The notes under the pieces: model-generated
Seen by the model: only the letters and a program-made list of their open reading frames with translations
What the model was told of the DNA's origin: nothing
The model's database searches: none
Assembly: GCA_035771165.1 (NCBI GenBank)
Contig: JAWNZC010000002.1
Span: forward strand, 310,001-374,000
DNA length: 64,000 nucleotides
Source: Paragorgia papillata
Taxonomy: Eukaryota > Cnidaria > Anthozoa > Scleralcyonacea > Coralliidae
Direction: 5' to 3'
Translations under genes and position numbers: made by a program
Part shown: in pieces, positions 39,032-50,265 of the stretch
Layout: each line of letters starts with the position of its first letter
How positions within the stretch are numbered: the stretch's first letter is position 1

Positions 39032-40991
39032 CTAATCTTCAAATATCATGTCCACTAAGTTTTGCTTTTTGCAGTCATCTGGACCAAGACGTTTGGACTG
39101 TTAAAATGAAAAAAGAAAACAATACAAATTTATAAAATTGTAATTAATGCAATACATAATTGTAATATTATAATTTTATACTGTACAGCAAAATCGTTAT
39201 ACAATCACCTAAATAATATATTTATTATTACAAGTAATAACATGACTTGAGGGAAATTAGCGATTAAATTTCCTGCAGCTGAGGACTTTTACAAATCTTC
39301 CCGAGGCAAAGGGAAAATTTAATCACTAATTTCCGAAAAGTCATGTTATTAGTTTGTAATATTATGATCGCCGAGGAAAACTTTGAGAATCTTACCGACA
39401 GGAAATTTACACAGTTGATGAGAGAAGTTGCATCCAATTTTCCCGTGCATGTTGATGAGGGAAAATATATGCAAGTGGGAAATTTTAAAAATGTTAATGC
39501 TTACAGTTTTCCATTTGATTAATGTAGGTATGCCAGTTAATTTGTAGTCTTGGTGCTTTCTAAATTCATTTTCTGGATCTTTCCATCTTAAAAGTAAATT
39601 ACATATGTGAATTAAGTTTCCGTTTTATTGTCAGATCTTGACCAGTAATATATCCAACATGAGTCAGTGTTCTTCCTCCGATTTCTAAATACAGCCAAGG
39701 GGGGCTTTAGACTTTGGAGTATGAACACTGACGAGTGTTGGATATAACTTCTCAAATGAATCAATATTTTAAGAGAAAATCAACCTCAAAGTTTGCTAAA
39801 ATTGACTGTAATCTTCCTTCAATTTCTAAATACTGATTAAATATATTGATTTCTTTTGAATTTTCCTCATGAATTATTAATGAGTTTGAGAATTTCAAAT
39901 CAACACCTACACAGATCGATCGCCTACAATGCATGTAATAAATGTTGAATCATCTGGGGCATTTTTCAAGCCATTCTTTATCACTGGATCAGCTGAAAAT
40001 TAATAAAGGAGAAAAATAATCTATAAGAGAAGAGAAGGGAAGGGAAGAGAATAGACTAGAAGAGAAACTCTGATGTTACAAATGTTATATTCACAAAATT
40101 ACTAAAATGTTGCAAATAGATTTGTTTTGAGCACTTTTAGTTTTAGTTTTGTGAAGGACACTGAATTGAATGTTACTATTATGCATGAATCAGTACTTCC
40201 TGTAACCATCCCTCCCCCCCCCTGAGCAACCCCGGGGACAATGCAGAAAATCAAATCCTGGGGGTGAGGAATTGTTTTATTAATTTTGTCCCGGGGGTAA
40301 AGGGTGGGGATGCAAGGAGGTGTGGGAGTCTGGTAACTAAAGTATTCCATATTCAAAATGGTGACAAATTTCATTGAAAGATTTCTCAGGTTGCCGAAAA
40401 TCGACAAATAAAAAGAGCTCAAAGGAAACAGCAACAGAAATGAGCCACTGTTTAAGTTAATTTACATTTGATGTTAAAATGTGTTTAATTATACATTTGT
40501 TTGATGTTAAAACTCATGTGTTTTTGTATTAGTTTTTCAGCCTTGCCCCGGGGTGGGGAATTGTCAAATTTCAAAGTCCCGGGGGTGGGGAATTTGCCAT
40601 GAGCTTCATAAAAAATTACAAATCCCCAGGGTATTGCTCGGGGGGGGGGGGGATGGTTACAGGAAGAATTGATCCATGCACCACCAGTTCATCAATTGTT
40701 GATTTGACACCAATCAATCAAGATATCAATTGTTATAGATTGATACCAATTTCTGTCCATTATCGATTTGGTAGGATATCCTTTACATACATTAAATTTA
40801 AATTTATATATAAATTTTTAATGCTTTTAAAAATAAAACGAAGCCCTACCATCATTACAATCTGGGCACCAACTCTTTCCCGATTCATTTTTAGATCCAG
40901 TAAATAAAATAAACACATCTTCGTGCGTTTTTAAGCCTTCGAGTTTGCCTAAAAGTTCCGCTAAACCTTTCACGTGTAATTCCTTTGTCAT
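39032..40991 (-). CDS. TXNDC17: Thioredoxin domain-containing protein 17 (TRP14), complete
   Basis: Four exons: 40991-40850, 39992-39911, 39586-39505, 39097-39032; 372 nt, 123 aa, the same length as human TXNDC17. The hallmark is FTGSKNESGKSWCPDC at about residues 30-45; WCPDC is the redox-active motif of this thioredoxin-like family. Then come ADPVIKNGL, WKDPENEFRKHQDYKLTGIPT (with the cis-Pro of the fold) and the C-terminus NLVDMIFED, matching NLVEMLFSED. The start codon gives MTKELHVKGL. Exon 2 must use the donor GT|GTAGGT, not the one two bases upstream, to keep frame. The cytosolic protein reduces small disulfides with thioredoxin reductase (family knowledge). Introns 1 and 3 hold foldback elements. 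Confidence 0.95.
39225..39362. mobile_element. Foldback repeat, AATAACATGACTT arms
   Basis: Left ATTACAAGTAATAACATGAC then TTGAGGGAAATTAGCGATTAAATTT; right mirrored TAATCACTAATTTCCGAAAA then GTCATGTTATTAGTTTGTAAT. It is in TXNDC17 intron 3. Confidence 0.75.
40182..40679. mobile_element. Foldback element, ACTTCCTGTAACCATCC arms with G/C-run interior
   Basis: Ends TGCATGAATCAGTACTTCCT / AGGAAGAATTGATCCATGCA, then mirrored GTAACCATCCC and homopolymeric C/G runs plus TCCCGGGGGT words. It lies in TXNDC17 intron 1 and ends about 170 bp before the exon 1 donor. Confidence 0.8.
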
Positions 40992-41178
40992 CTTTCGTCG
41001 AATCCGTTGGTCGAATATAGAAATCGTGATCGAAATGGACAAGCCAAGAAAGATGAATACGAACTCTTACCGAAGGTTGAACGGAATTTTCCGATAAACA
41101 TATGAACGAGTTTTCTGATTGGCTACAAGTAACCAATCACATTGTCGATTATCAATTCGTTAATTTCCATGTTGGATT

Positions 41179-41405
41179 CAATCTCGTTCCCAGAGCCCAC
41201 GTTCCCCACCCGGGAAACGAGAGACTCTGGGATAATCCGTTCCAAATCCGTTCACGCCATCACAGGATTCTTGAGTTGTGATCCGGAAGAAGAGTTATAT
41301 AGAGTTCACTGTGTCCATCAGCCAATGAAATATCGATTTGAAACGGATTATCTGCAGAGTCTCTCGTTTCCCGGGTGGGGAACGTGGGCTCTGGGAACGA
41401 GATTG
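41179..41405. mobile_element. MITE, CAATCTCGTTCCCAGAGCC termini, copy 1
   Basis: Near-perfect ~60-bp inverted ends: CAATCTCGTTCCCAGAGCCC...CGGGAAACGAGAGACTCTG mirrored at the right. Flanks TGTTGGATT and TGTTGAATT may be an imperfect 9-bp duplication. It lies about 190 bp upstream of TXNDC17. Confidence 0.88.
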
Positions 41406-42296
41406 TGTTGAATTAGGTTATCTAAACCAATCAAAAGCCTTCTTAGTATAGGTAGGTGATGTCCCATGGGTACGAGGATGGTGATGTCCCAGACTGGGGA
41501 GCTCAGTATCTTCGTCCCCCCACTAACGAGCGCCCTCAAAAAAGGTATAGTAATGTATGTGAAGTACCAAGTACAAGTCTAGGCAGTGAGTGTCTGTTTC
41601 ATTACCGATCCAGTCACGCAACCACACCTTTTTCTGCGCTTAAATACAGACCCACCCACACAGGAAAATACATTTTGATGAGCCCACTTGTTATGACTGT
41701 ATATAGACTGTAGAGCAGTAAAGAATGCTATTTTTAAAAGATTAACGCTTTCTGTAGCATGTACACCCCTTAACTTAATTTCGGGCGCAATAATCTAACG
41801 GAAGGGCGTTCCCAAGCAGGACATCCAGTAACTGGCGTGGCTAGAGTTTAACTATCAGCTATTTACTAAGCTGATTTGTTAGCTTATCTTTATTCAAAAA
41901 CCGTACGAATGTACCATTCACGGACATGCAAGGTTCTTTCGAAAAACACTACTTCCAAAATGGTTGATAATAATTATGAATTGTAAAGTAATGTATATAT
42001 TTCAGATCGAATATTAAACTAAAAAATGTATATTTTGATCATTAAATAAATGCGCACTTTATATGTGGCTAAGCGCTTTAAAAGATTCTCCTATATCAGG
42101 TATGTTTACAGTTTACTACGTTTCTTCGCAGTGTGTCGAAGCTCAAATGCGCAAGTTACACCATATATGAAAGAGTTTGCGTAGTATTTAACAAGTATAT
42201 TTTTAAAACCCAAGGGCACTTCACAGGGAGCCCATCTTCGCAGCGCGTGGGCACCCTATGGCGGACTCGAAAAGACGCGCGGGGGACTGTGGCAGG

Positions 42297-42697
42297 GGAT
42301 TTCCCTTGCCCACGTTCCCCACCCGGGAAACGAGAGTACTCTGGGATAATCCGTTTCAAATCGTGGTCTGAAGTGACCGGAAGTAGAATTAATAAAACCA
42401 AAATAACAAAGATGTCGGACGACAAGACTCCAGTTAAGACGTTGCCGCGATCGATATCTTCGCCGTATGTGTGTAGATGCTGTAATTCGAGGAAAAGTCA
42501 AACAAGGAGAACATACTATCCAGATTCCGCTCGGATATTTACGCATGCGTACCTCAACCGGAATAACAATCCTGATTTGAAACAATCTCGTTCCCAGAGC
42601 CAAATATGCCCGGCCGCGCGGGCAAATGGATTTGAAACGAATTATCCAAGTCTCTCAATTTCCCGGGTGGGGAACGTGGGCTCTGGGAACGAGATTG
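42297..42697. mobile_element. Same MITE family, truncated copy plus short intact copy
   Basis: 42297-42370 is a left half (CCACGTTCCCCACCCGGGAA...GATAATCCGTTTCAAATC) lacking the outermost bases. 42583-42697 is a 115-bp element with both ends (CAATCTCGTTCCCAGAGCC and its complement). Between them lies an unrelated open frame starting MSDDKTPVKTLPRS with a CRCC motif; it is not recognised and has low support as a gene. Confidence 0.75.
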
Positions 42698-43060
42698 CAT
42701 ACAGTGCTGTATATATACGTAAACAAGGAAGTTGCTGTCAACGCACGAGTAAGTTCCTATAACTACCGAAAGACGACATGTACATCCCGTACTTAAAACC
42801 GCCGGAGTACTGGCTGGCATATTTAGTAGTGTAATGCGCGTTCGTCACGACGAAGAACCGAGACAGTTTCTGTGACTATTTATACACTCGCAGACCAACT
42901 TCCAAAAAATCTAGGTTGGGTCATTCGAAAGGCCATCGACGCAAGCTCAAGACAACTACGGTAGTGTGGTTGTGTTTATATATTTTGGGTGTAGGTATTG
43001 AAGACATTGGCGCATTTCTATAGTACTGTATCCATCACGAACAGTAGGAACTGAAGAAGC

Positions 43061-44832
43061 ATGGGTTGTCAGACAGATCCGACTATAAAGATGCTGGAAA
43101 TTTATAAAAACAGAGACAGCGAAGATGTAAGTATTAAGTAGACCACGAGTGTGTTTAATTGGGGGCTGGTTTGAATGATAAATTATAATAACCACATGTT
43201 TCAAAACAAGGTCGGGCCAGCCATTTCGCAAAAAATGAAATGTAAAGTAAATGTCATTCGTTTCAAATCCTGATCTTGCTTTCTTGGCGTAGACATTATT
43301 TAACTTCCAATATTAAAAACGCCCAACCTGAACGGTGTCAGTCAATAAAGGCGCGCAAATAGTCGGTCTAATATAAATATATAAAACACGCTCCTGCCTT
43401 CCTCCACATATATATTCTCTTGTGGGCGATATGACAACGCAGACATTTGTTTTTTTTGTCTATTTTTACCAAAAACTGCAAGCGTAGTGGAAAAGCTATA
43501 GTCCCATTCTTGTTGTTCTACAATCTACATGTATTAAAATCTAAAATAATGCAATATTTTTGGACGAGGCGTACGTGTACATATATTTCTGTATGAGTGC
43601 GTGGGAGGGCGGATGTTATAACAGAACGGAAGTTCTAAGAAATGTTGACCCGCTTTTACAAAAATATCTTATTTGTACAAATCTTTTTCCCACTACGTTT
43701 TCCCAGTAGTTTTAATTTAACACAGTTAATGATTAAGATTAGCCAGATAACAAAAAACTTGTTTAGAATATGGTATGGTTATGGATGGCTTTATGGAGGG
43801 GGTGGGGCCGTGGAGGGAGGGGGTGGGGGTAAAGTCATGCAAATTTAGTCCGAAAATAGCATATTACTGTTTTTATGGTGGCAAAGGCATTTCTTCTAAA
43901 AAATGTGCATGTAAACTTGGATTTTAGGCAAGGTAAGGTTCTAACATCAAACTCTGCATGAACCAAATTGAATGCAAATTACCCAATTACTGTCTAGTAT
44001 GTGTAAGGGTTATCCCTTTGAGTGGGTTATTAAACAGACTAATTGTGCATGTGACTTTGCAGTATTGATACGCAGCATTGCAATTTTGATTGGTGGATTC
44101 AATCAGCAACTTGCAAATGCTTTATCACGATTCCTCGACAGGTTGCTTAAAATATTGCTTTAAACCTCGAACAACACATAAATGTGATGTTATACTTGAA
44201 GGTAATGGCTCTAACTTTATGTAGAATTTCGCATTATCCAAAGTTTAGCATTTAAAACGATTTGTTAGGGCAACCTTCGTTATAAAGCGTTTGTAGTTTG
44301 CTGATTGAAATATCCATCAATCAAAATTGCAATGTTGCATATCAATATTGCAAAGTCGCACGCAAGAGAACATCCAGTTTGACTATAATAAATTGTTAAT
44401 CTAATGCTGCCTAGGATATCCAAGGGTTCCCCTTTTGGTGAGTACAAGCATCTGGTGTTAGCCAATAGACAGAGTAAAACAATAAAAGACCCATTTTTTG
44501 GCTGGCTCAGGCAAAAATGAATTAAGCAATATCCTTATGCTCATTTGCATTGAGTTCACTTTGATCTAAAATAGTAAAACAACCTTGAGCTGAACCATAA
44601 GTCTAAAAATTATAATTTTAAGTGAGCCAGTCCAAAATAGGTTGTGTTTTTTTGCATGGGATCTCATGTGGAATAATGATTATTTTCTTAACAGTTAGAA
44701 ACAAGAGACACTGACAAGTTTTGGGATTTAAAAAACAAAAAAACAAACTGGACACAAGGTCTAAATTTTTGGGCAGTTTTAGTTATATTCAATGCAAAGA
44801 CCTCATGCTTTGCACTTGGCCTTTACAGTTGA
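43061..44832 (+). CDS. Tentative two-exon small gene, MGCQTDPTIKMLEIYKNRDSED...
   Basis: Candidate exon 43061-43126 has ATG in a good context (GAAGCATGG), 22 codons and a consensus donor GAT|GTAAGT. Candidate exon 44695-44832 follows TTTTCTTAACAG and continues in phase as LETRDTDKFWDLKNKKTNWT to a stop, for 67 aa in total. The first exon starts with MGC, which could allow lipidation. I do not recognise the family. Exon 2 could also end at an internal donor (CAAG|GTCTAA, 44758) and lead to exons I have not identified. Support is only splice signals, phase and coding-like composition. Confidence 0.3.
43925..44465. mobile_element. Large diverged foldback element
   Basis: The left half contains GTGCATGTGACTTTGCAGTA...GCAATTTTGATTGGTGGATT; the right half contains the complement ATCAATCAAAATTGCAATGT...GCAAAGTCGCACGCAAGAG. 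Outer parts (AAGGGTTATCCC / GGATATCCAAGGGTT) also mirror. Arms are about 75% alike by eye. Confidence 0.6.
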
Positions 44833-45029
44833 ATAATAACCTCTCCCTATGATTTTTACCTATATACAGTATAAAATCATTGAGAGAGAGTATTTTGCTT
44901 GGCAAAAATTTAAAACCACTTGAAACATATTCTGACACAGTCAGTGCACTATATTGCCTTTTAATACTTTTTACATTTTATAATTATATGGTTCATAAGT
45001 AATATATCATACACAAGAAGCCGTTGTTT

Positions 45030-45418
45030 ATTATTAGACAGAGTGAAATAGTCTGGTGTTAGACAGAGTAAAATAGTCTGGTGTTAGACACAGTAAAATA
45101 GTCTGGTGTTAGACAGAGTAAAATAGTCTGGTGTTAGACAGAGTGAAATAGTCTGGTGTTAGACAGAGTAAAATAGTCTGATGTTAGACAGAGTAAAATA
45201 GTCTGGTGTTAGACAGAGTAAAATAGTCTGGTGTTAGACAGAGTAAAATAGTCTGATGTTAGACAGAGTAAAATAGTCTGATGTTAGACAGAGTAAAATA
45301 GTCTGGTGTTAGACAGAGTAAAATAGTCTGATGTTAGACAGAGTAAAATAGTCTGGTGTTAGACAGAGTAAAATAGTCTGGGGTTAGACAGAGTAAAATA
45401 GTCTGGTGTTAGACACAG
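45030..45418. repeat. 25-bp minisatellite GTTAGACAGAGTAAAATAGTCTGGT
   Basis: About 15-16 copies in head-to-tail array; variation is mostly G/A at one position (CTGGT/CTGAT) and rare others. It lies 450 bp upstream of the zinc-finger gene start. Confidence 0.95.
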
Positions 45419-45633
45419 CTAGTAACCATTCATCAGTATTTCGAATGGAGCCCTTTGTAAAGAACTTTAAAACAGGAAGTGCGCGAGTGTTGAATTTGAC
45501 GATCACTTCCCGTTAGGTTGTTATGTTTTGTGATTGACATATTTTTTTAACGTCACGAGTACGTTCTCAGTTTTACGTTTCGAACTCGAACCCGTCGAAG
45601 CCAGTGCTCGAACCTCGAGGACTTTTCTTATAT

Positions 45634-45691
45634 TTGTTTGTTTGTTTGTTTGTTTGTTTGTTTGTTTGTTTGTTTGTTTGTTTATTGTATT
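45634..45691. repeat. (TTTG)n microsatellite
   Basis: About 13 TTTG units, 180 bp upstream of the proposed zinc-finger start codon. Confidence 0.95.
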
Positions 45692-45869
45692 ATTTTGTAT
45701 ATTTGTATTAAAAATGGAAAGTCTATTACACCCTTCATCAAAAACATTTTCCAAAAAAATGTGGACAGTTGGCACCTTTTCTCAATTAATTCGGATTTTA
45801 TTTACCCGAAAAAAACCAGAATAACTGTTTATGTTTTAGCTAATCTTGTACCATTGTGGTAAACCAGTT

Positions 45870-47972
45870 ATGAAAGTGCAACAAGGAACGTCGTTTGAAC
45901 TAACCAAAATGCTGTACGAATCGACCGTCGGAAATGGTAGAATTATTGGATTAAAACCTAGACAAAAATCGTCTAGTTTGGCCTGTATTGTAACTCAAGG
46001 CCCTACTATCTTGAACGAAAAAGAATACGATGTTATCTTGTATAGTAAGTTATTTATTTATTTTTTACAATTCTATTGTCTTTTAAGCCCTAATCAAACG
46101 AGAACGCAAGTCATCGCAAGTTGGCAGTCAGAATTTCTGTGGCGGTCGTTCAAACACCCAAATTAAAACAAGTTTTAACTTTGTCACGGTACATGATATT
46201 TTCGGGAAACTATTCAGAGCGGCTGGCTGAGATAGCGTGATTGCCAACTTGCGATGACTTGCGTTCTCGTTTGATTAGGGCTTTATAGTGCATGTATGAA
46301 ATGAAAAGGTTTTTTAAGATTTTACATGAAGCGGACGATCGAAAAACGCGAGTGACGTCAATCCGGGCACATGTTTACATGGAGAATCCGATCTGCTTGG
46401 AGCATTGTTTTTGGTTTTGGAATACTATTTTCTGTGCTTCCCTCAATGTCTGCCATTTAGCACGACACGCACCAACTTCACTCACGCGTATCAAGTCATT
46501 TTCAAGTCAAACCGTGTTTAGATTAATCAGATTGGAGACATTCAAGTCGATCCTTGCTTGAATCTCAAGTCAATCTACTCCACTGCGTGGATTGACTTCA
46601 GCCTTTTCGTTTCGATCAGATCGAAAACTTTCAATCTTCTTCATGTAAACACAACAAGGAAACAACATGCGAGATTTCACTTAAACACTCAATCCGCTTC
46701 ATGTAAACGTTAACAGGGCCTTAAAGCTAGTTTCCACTCAGGAAAATTGTCCGCAGGATAGGAACGGACAGGAAAGTTTCTTTTGTGTTAAAGTCATTAG
46801 TTCCGACCGAGAGCTCACAAGACAAAGAAAACTTTCCTGTCCGTTCCGGTCCTGAGGAAGATTTTCCTGAGTGGAAACTAGCCTTAAGACGTCATGCGCG
46901 CAACTGATGTGGGAGCGCCCTGAAAATACGTTCTTTTCTTTTAGCAGGCGACAAATGCTCTGAACAGCTTCCAGAAAGCCAATCACCGAATCACGTTGAC
47001 AAAAGTGTGAACACATTCCTCACTTTTAAACCGCAGTTCGTTTACGAAAACCACGTCTCGTTACCAAACTGCTTGCCATCGGAGTCTCCTACAGCATGCT
47101 GCAACGACAAGAACACGGAAGAACTGCCGGTAAAACGCACAGGAAACGAAACATACCATGCAACTCACGATAGAAATGTGGATATTCGTACGCTTATAGC
47201 TAATAAGAATGCTTATGTAGTGAACTGGAAATGCAATGAAACAGAAAAGGGATCCGTTGATCACAAATGGGGCAGTATTATAAACAGTTCTGTCATGAAC
47301 GATCAAAATGAAGAAGAGTATGAAGTGTACAACCCAACACACAGCCAGGATAGTACTTCAACCGGTACCATAGTTTCAGATACTGAGAGCCCAGACCCTA
47401 GCTCTGAAGGCTCTATGATGTGCTCCCCAAGCCAGGTTTACCAGCCTCCTCTTCATCGACGAAAGCCCCCCGACGAGGAGTCGGCAATCGACGGAAACAT
47501 CCAGGAAAGCGGAGAACATCGTTCAAAAAAGAGGCGGGAAAACAAGAAATGGCAGTGTTTGCTCTGTCTTAAAGGTTTTATGTGTCGCAGCGCGCTCGAG
47601 AACCACGAACGAACGCATACTGGAGAAAAACCGTTCCAGTGCACACACTGTGGACGCTGTTTTAGTCATCAAGGCAATCTCAAGCAACATTTGCATATCC
47701 ATTGCGAGATCAAACCACATATCTGTAACGTTTGCGGGAAAGGCTTCACCCGCTCGAATAGGCTGCGCGATCACGCACTAGCACACGGTACTAACAACTC
47801 TGATAAGAACAGTAACTGTAAGATACGCTTAGAAACAAAAGTTGAATGGACACCGGTGACTATACAAAACCCAGCAACATGGCGTCAACGAACCAGCTCT
47901 GAACCAGTTCATTCAAACGATTCGGTTTACAACGAAGTTCAAGAAGTATTGTCAGCAAGGGAACGAAAATAA
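45870..47972 (+). CDS. C2H2 zinc-finger protein, three fingers
   Basis: Proposed exons 45870-46044 and 46945-47972; 400 aa. The first ATG after an in-frame stop gives MKVQQGTSFELTKMLYES; alternatively this exon begins at the acceptor GTTTTAG near 45837 and an earlier exon exists. Donor TATA|GTAAGT and acceptor CTTTTAG|CA (or CAG|GC, 3 nt later) keep frame. The ~200 residues after the junction are low in structure and rich in Asn/Ser/Glu. Three tandem C2H2 fingers lie at about residues 263-283, 291-311 and 319-339: CLLC...H-ERTH, CTHC...HLHIH, CNVC...HALAH, with a TGEKPF linker after the first. A likely nuclear DNA-binding regulator. Not assigned to a known orthologue; the N-terminal segment is unfamiliar. 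AATAAA occurs about 50 bp after the stop. Confidence 0.75.
46086..46282. mobile_element. MITE with TTA target duplication
   Basis: Inverted ends of more than 40 bp: AGCCCTAATCAAACGAGAAC...GCAAGTTGGCA and exact complement. TTA occurs at both flanks (46083-46085, 46283-46285). A 3-bp TTA/TWA duplication is typical of PIF/Harbinger (family knowledge). It is in the zinc-finger gene intron. Confidence 0.88.
46322..46708. mobile_element. Foldback element, TTTACATGAAGCGGA termini
   Basis: Ends TTTACATGAAGCGGA / TCCGCTTCATGTAAA, with internal TTTACATGG and CATGTAAAC copies and repeated TCAAGTC/GATTGA words. Second of three adjacent elements in the zinc-finger intron. Confidence 0.7.
46723..46886. 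mobile_element. MITE, CTAGTTTCCACTCAGGAAAAT termini
   Basis: Left AAGCTAGTTTCCACTCAGGA, right TCCTGAGTGGAAACTAGCC; interior GGAACGGACAGGAAAGTTTC mirrored by AACTTTCCTGTCCGTTCC. TTA is adjacent to the left end and also near the right. Third element in the same intron, ending 58 bp before exon 2. Confidence 0.88.
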
Positions 47973-48714
47973 GAACTATCCTGAATTTATGTATATAACT
48001 TCTGAGAATTAGTTGCAAGAAATAAATAATAACCCTTTGAAGCCTGAAGACGAGTCTTTAGTATTTTATCTGGCTAACGCCAGACGATTTTATTCAGCAC
48101 AGGGAGAGGTCCAGGCCTCAAAGGGATAAACGTGGTGTTTCCACAAATTCTCGCTTGTATTACAATTTGTTACCTCGCAAACATTCAAAGAATGGCTCTG
48201 ATCTATGCTCCGATGAAGACATGATTCAACAGGTCGAAGCTGTGTAGGCAGTGTTTTAGATAGAGCAAAGTAAAAAGGTGGTAAACCAGGGGCGACGGAG
48301 CGATACTAAAAGTGGGTGGCCCCAAAATTTTAGGAAATTTTGAAATCTAGAGTCTTTGAAATGCCATTTCCTGCATTTTAGAACAAGGATTTACAGAATT
48401 CTAAAGGTCCAAAAACGTCATAAAATACTCAAAAGACAACACTTTTCCGGACATTGAATATCTGCATTCAAATTTCTTTATTATATCTTTATTCAAAGTC
48501 GTGGGTTAGCTAGGGTTAGTGTATTGTGTTGGGTCAGGCTTACAAGAGGTACATTTAAAAACAGAATTCAATGTATAAAATATATGCATGGTATGTATAA
48601 AAATTGTTTTCTTGTTGATTTTGTTAATCATAACTTTATTACTGGCCTTGTTAAAAAGTGGGGGGCCCCAAACATATTCTGCCCCACCCCCCACCAAAAA
48701 AAAGGGGGGGGCAA

Positions 48715-48860
48715 AGGCCCCAGATCAGTTCAGTTTAGTAAGGCTAGTAACGGAGAACTGACGTTTCGAGCGGAGCCCTTCATCAGAAAAATGTGGATCT
48801 CAGAGCCGCGGAGATAAGACCCTGGGTACGAGGTTGCAGTTTGCCACCTTTTCACTTTGC
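48715..48860 (-). mobile_element. Repeat with hammerhead-like CTGATGA...GAAAC core, minus strand
   Basis: On the minus strand the core CTGATGAAGGGC-TCC-GCTCGAAACGTCAG lies at 48786-48758. The plus strand continues to TTTTCACTTTGCTCTAGA, as in the copy at 18014. One arm has diverged. Confidence 0.65.
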
Positions 48861-49288
48861 TCTAGATTTTTCCGGAAAGAAACGCACTAAACCTCCTCCC
48901 ATGCACTAACATTCTCTCATTTGACGATTTTAAAATCATTTCTTCTTGTTCTTTCGAGTCTGAACTTCTTCTACGCGAAAGTTTACTTATTCGCAATCTT
49001 AAACCTTCTCTAAATGCCATTCATGATTGGTTCTGTGCCCTCTTCCTTTTATAATTTTACCTTTTTACTTGTAACTTTTATTTATAGTAACTCTCTTTGA
49101 TTGGTTAATGGACGCATAATGATATAAACTTTGTAATTATATATTTAGTCTTAATGCACTCATGTAAATTATTCTCTGAAGATGTTGTGATAATAGCGAG
49201 GTTCAGATCACACTTCCACTACCATAAATATAATTAAGCATGTCAAATATTGTTTTTACGTTCAGTAATAGTCGCAGGTCTCAAACCT

Positions 49289-49450
49289 GGGGCGCTTTCC
49301 AATTGACAAGGTTAGACCGATCAGTCCGGCCAGAATGGACTTGTTTTCTATTAGGACCAAATTTTCCAGTCAGACCATCCCAGGTCTCAAACGAATCGTG
49401 TTCCATTTAACCGGACTGACCGGTCTAACCGTGTAAATGGAAAGCCCCCT
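49289..49450. mobile_element. MITE, GGGCGCTTTCCAATTGAC termini
   Basis: Left end GGGGCGCTTTCCAATTGACA then AGGTTAGACCGATCAGTCCGG; right end CCGGACTGACCGGTCTAACC then GTGTAAATGGAAAGCCCCCT. Short interior; no ORF. Confidence 0.8.
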
Positions 49451-50265
49451 AGGATTAAAACCAACTACGACTACAGGACGAAAAAACGAACATTACATCA
49501 GCTTAACCACATTTACGGTAGCGGTAGTGGAAGTGTGCTCTGAATCTCGCTATTAACAACGAAACGTTAGAACTTTATTACTAGTAAAAGTAAATATGAT
49601 TTTACTCTCGTGTCCGACTCAGATTATTAATAGATTACGCTTCCCGCCTAGTCAATCAATAGCTGATGTTTTGAAGAAACACATGTAACGTCAAAATGTT
49701 TAATTTGCTTATCAAACAAACTGAAATATCTCAAGAACGAAGCAAGGAAACGAAAAACTTCAAAAGATGTTACTCTATCATTTTAAGTGTTCTTTCAAAT
49801 AAGACAACTTAATTTTAATTAACTGTTGATATTCGTGCTTAATTTTGCGAGTTCTTTGTTTTAAACCAGCTTCGCCTTTGACCAAAGTGTTGGTAGGTTT
49901 TCCAAGTAAGTTACTTATATGGTAGATCAATGATGTGCTTAACACAACCACAGAGTAGGAAACACTATAGTATAGACTACATGTTTCGCTTCGAAGTGAA
50001 AATCGACAGACTATATACGCTCAATCGCGTTTAAGGCTGACGGCAGTATTGCGCAATTTTGTGTGCAATTTATGAACTGGCTTATTAGTGAGCTACATAA
50101 TATTAGTAGCCTGGGGTTTAGTCAACTGCGAGGCAGGCTATACATGCATAATAGATTACAATACGTCAATGACACATAATAAATGCGAGGAAAATGGTGA
50201 AATTTAACACCCTCTGTATAAACATGCAGCACCTCGGACGTGTTGCAGTGTGATGTGTAAGTGTG

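Larger units (their letters stand above)
47973..50265. other. Spacer between zinc-finger gene and SLC43 gene
   Basis: No coding exon recognised. Contents are the CCAGACGATTTTA repeat at 48063-48110, a reversed GGCATTTC-type fragment (48330-48390), a G-run element (48655-48720), the foldback at 48715-48860 and a MITE at 49289-49450. The remainder is AT-rich and unremarkable. Confidence 0.6.

Noticed and set aside
42133..42762. 209-codon open frame including MSDDKTPVKTLPRS...CRCC
   Set aside because: It runs through two MITE copies, the initial codon is not ATG, and the middle segment alone has no recognised homology or donor site.
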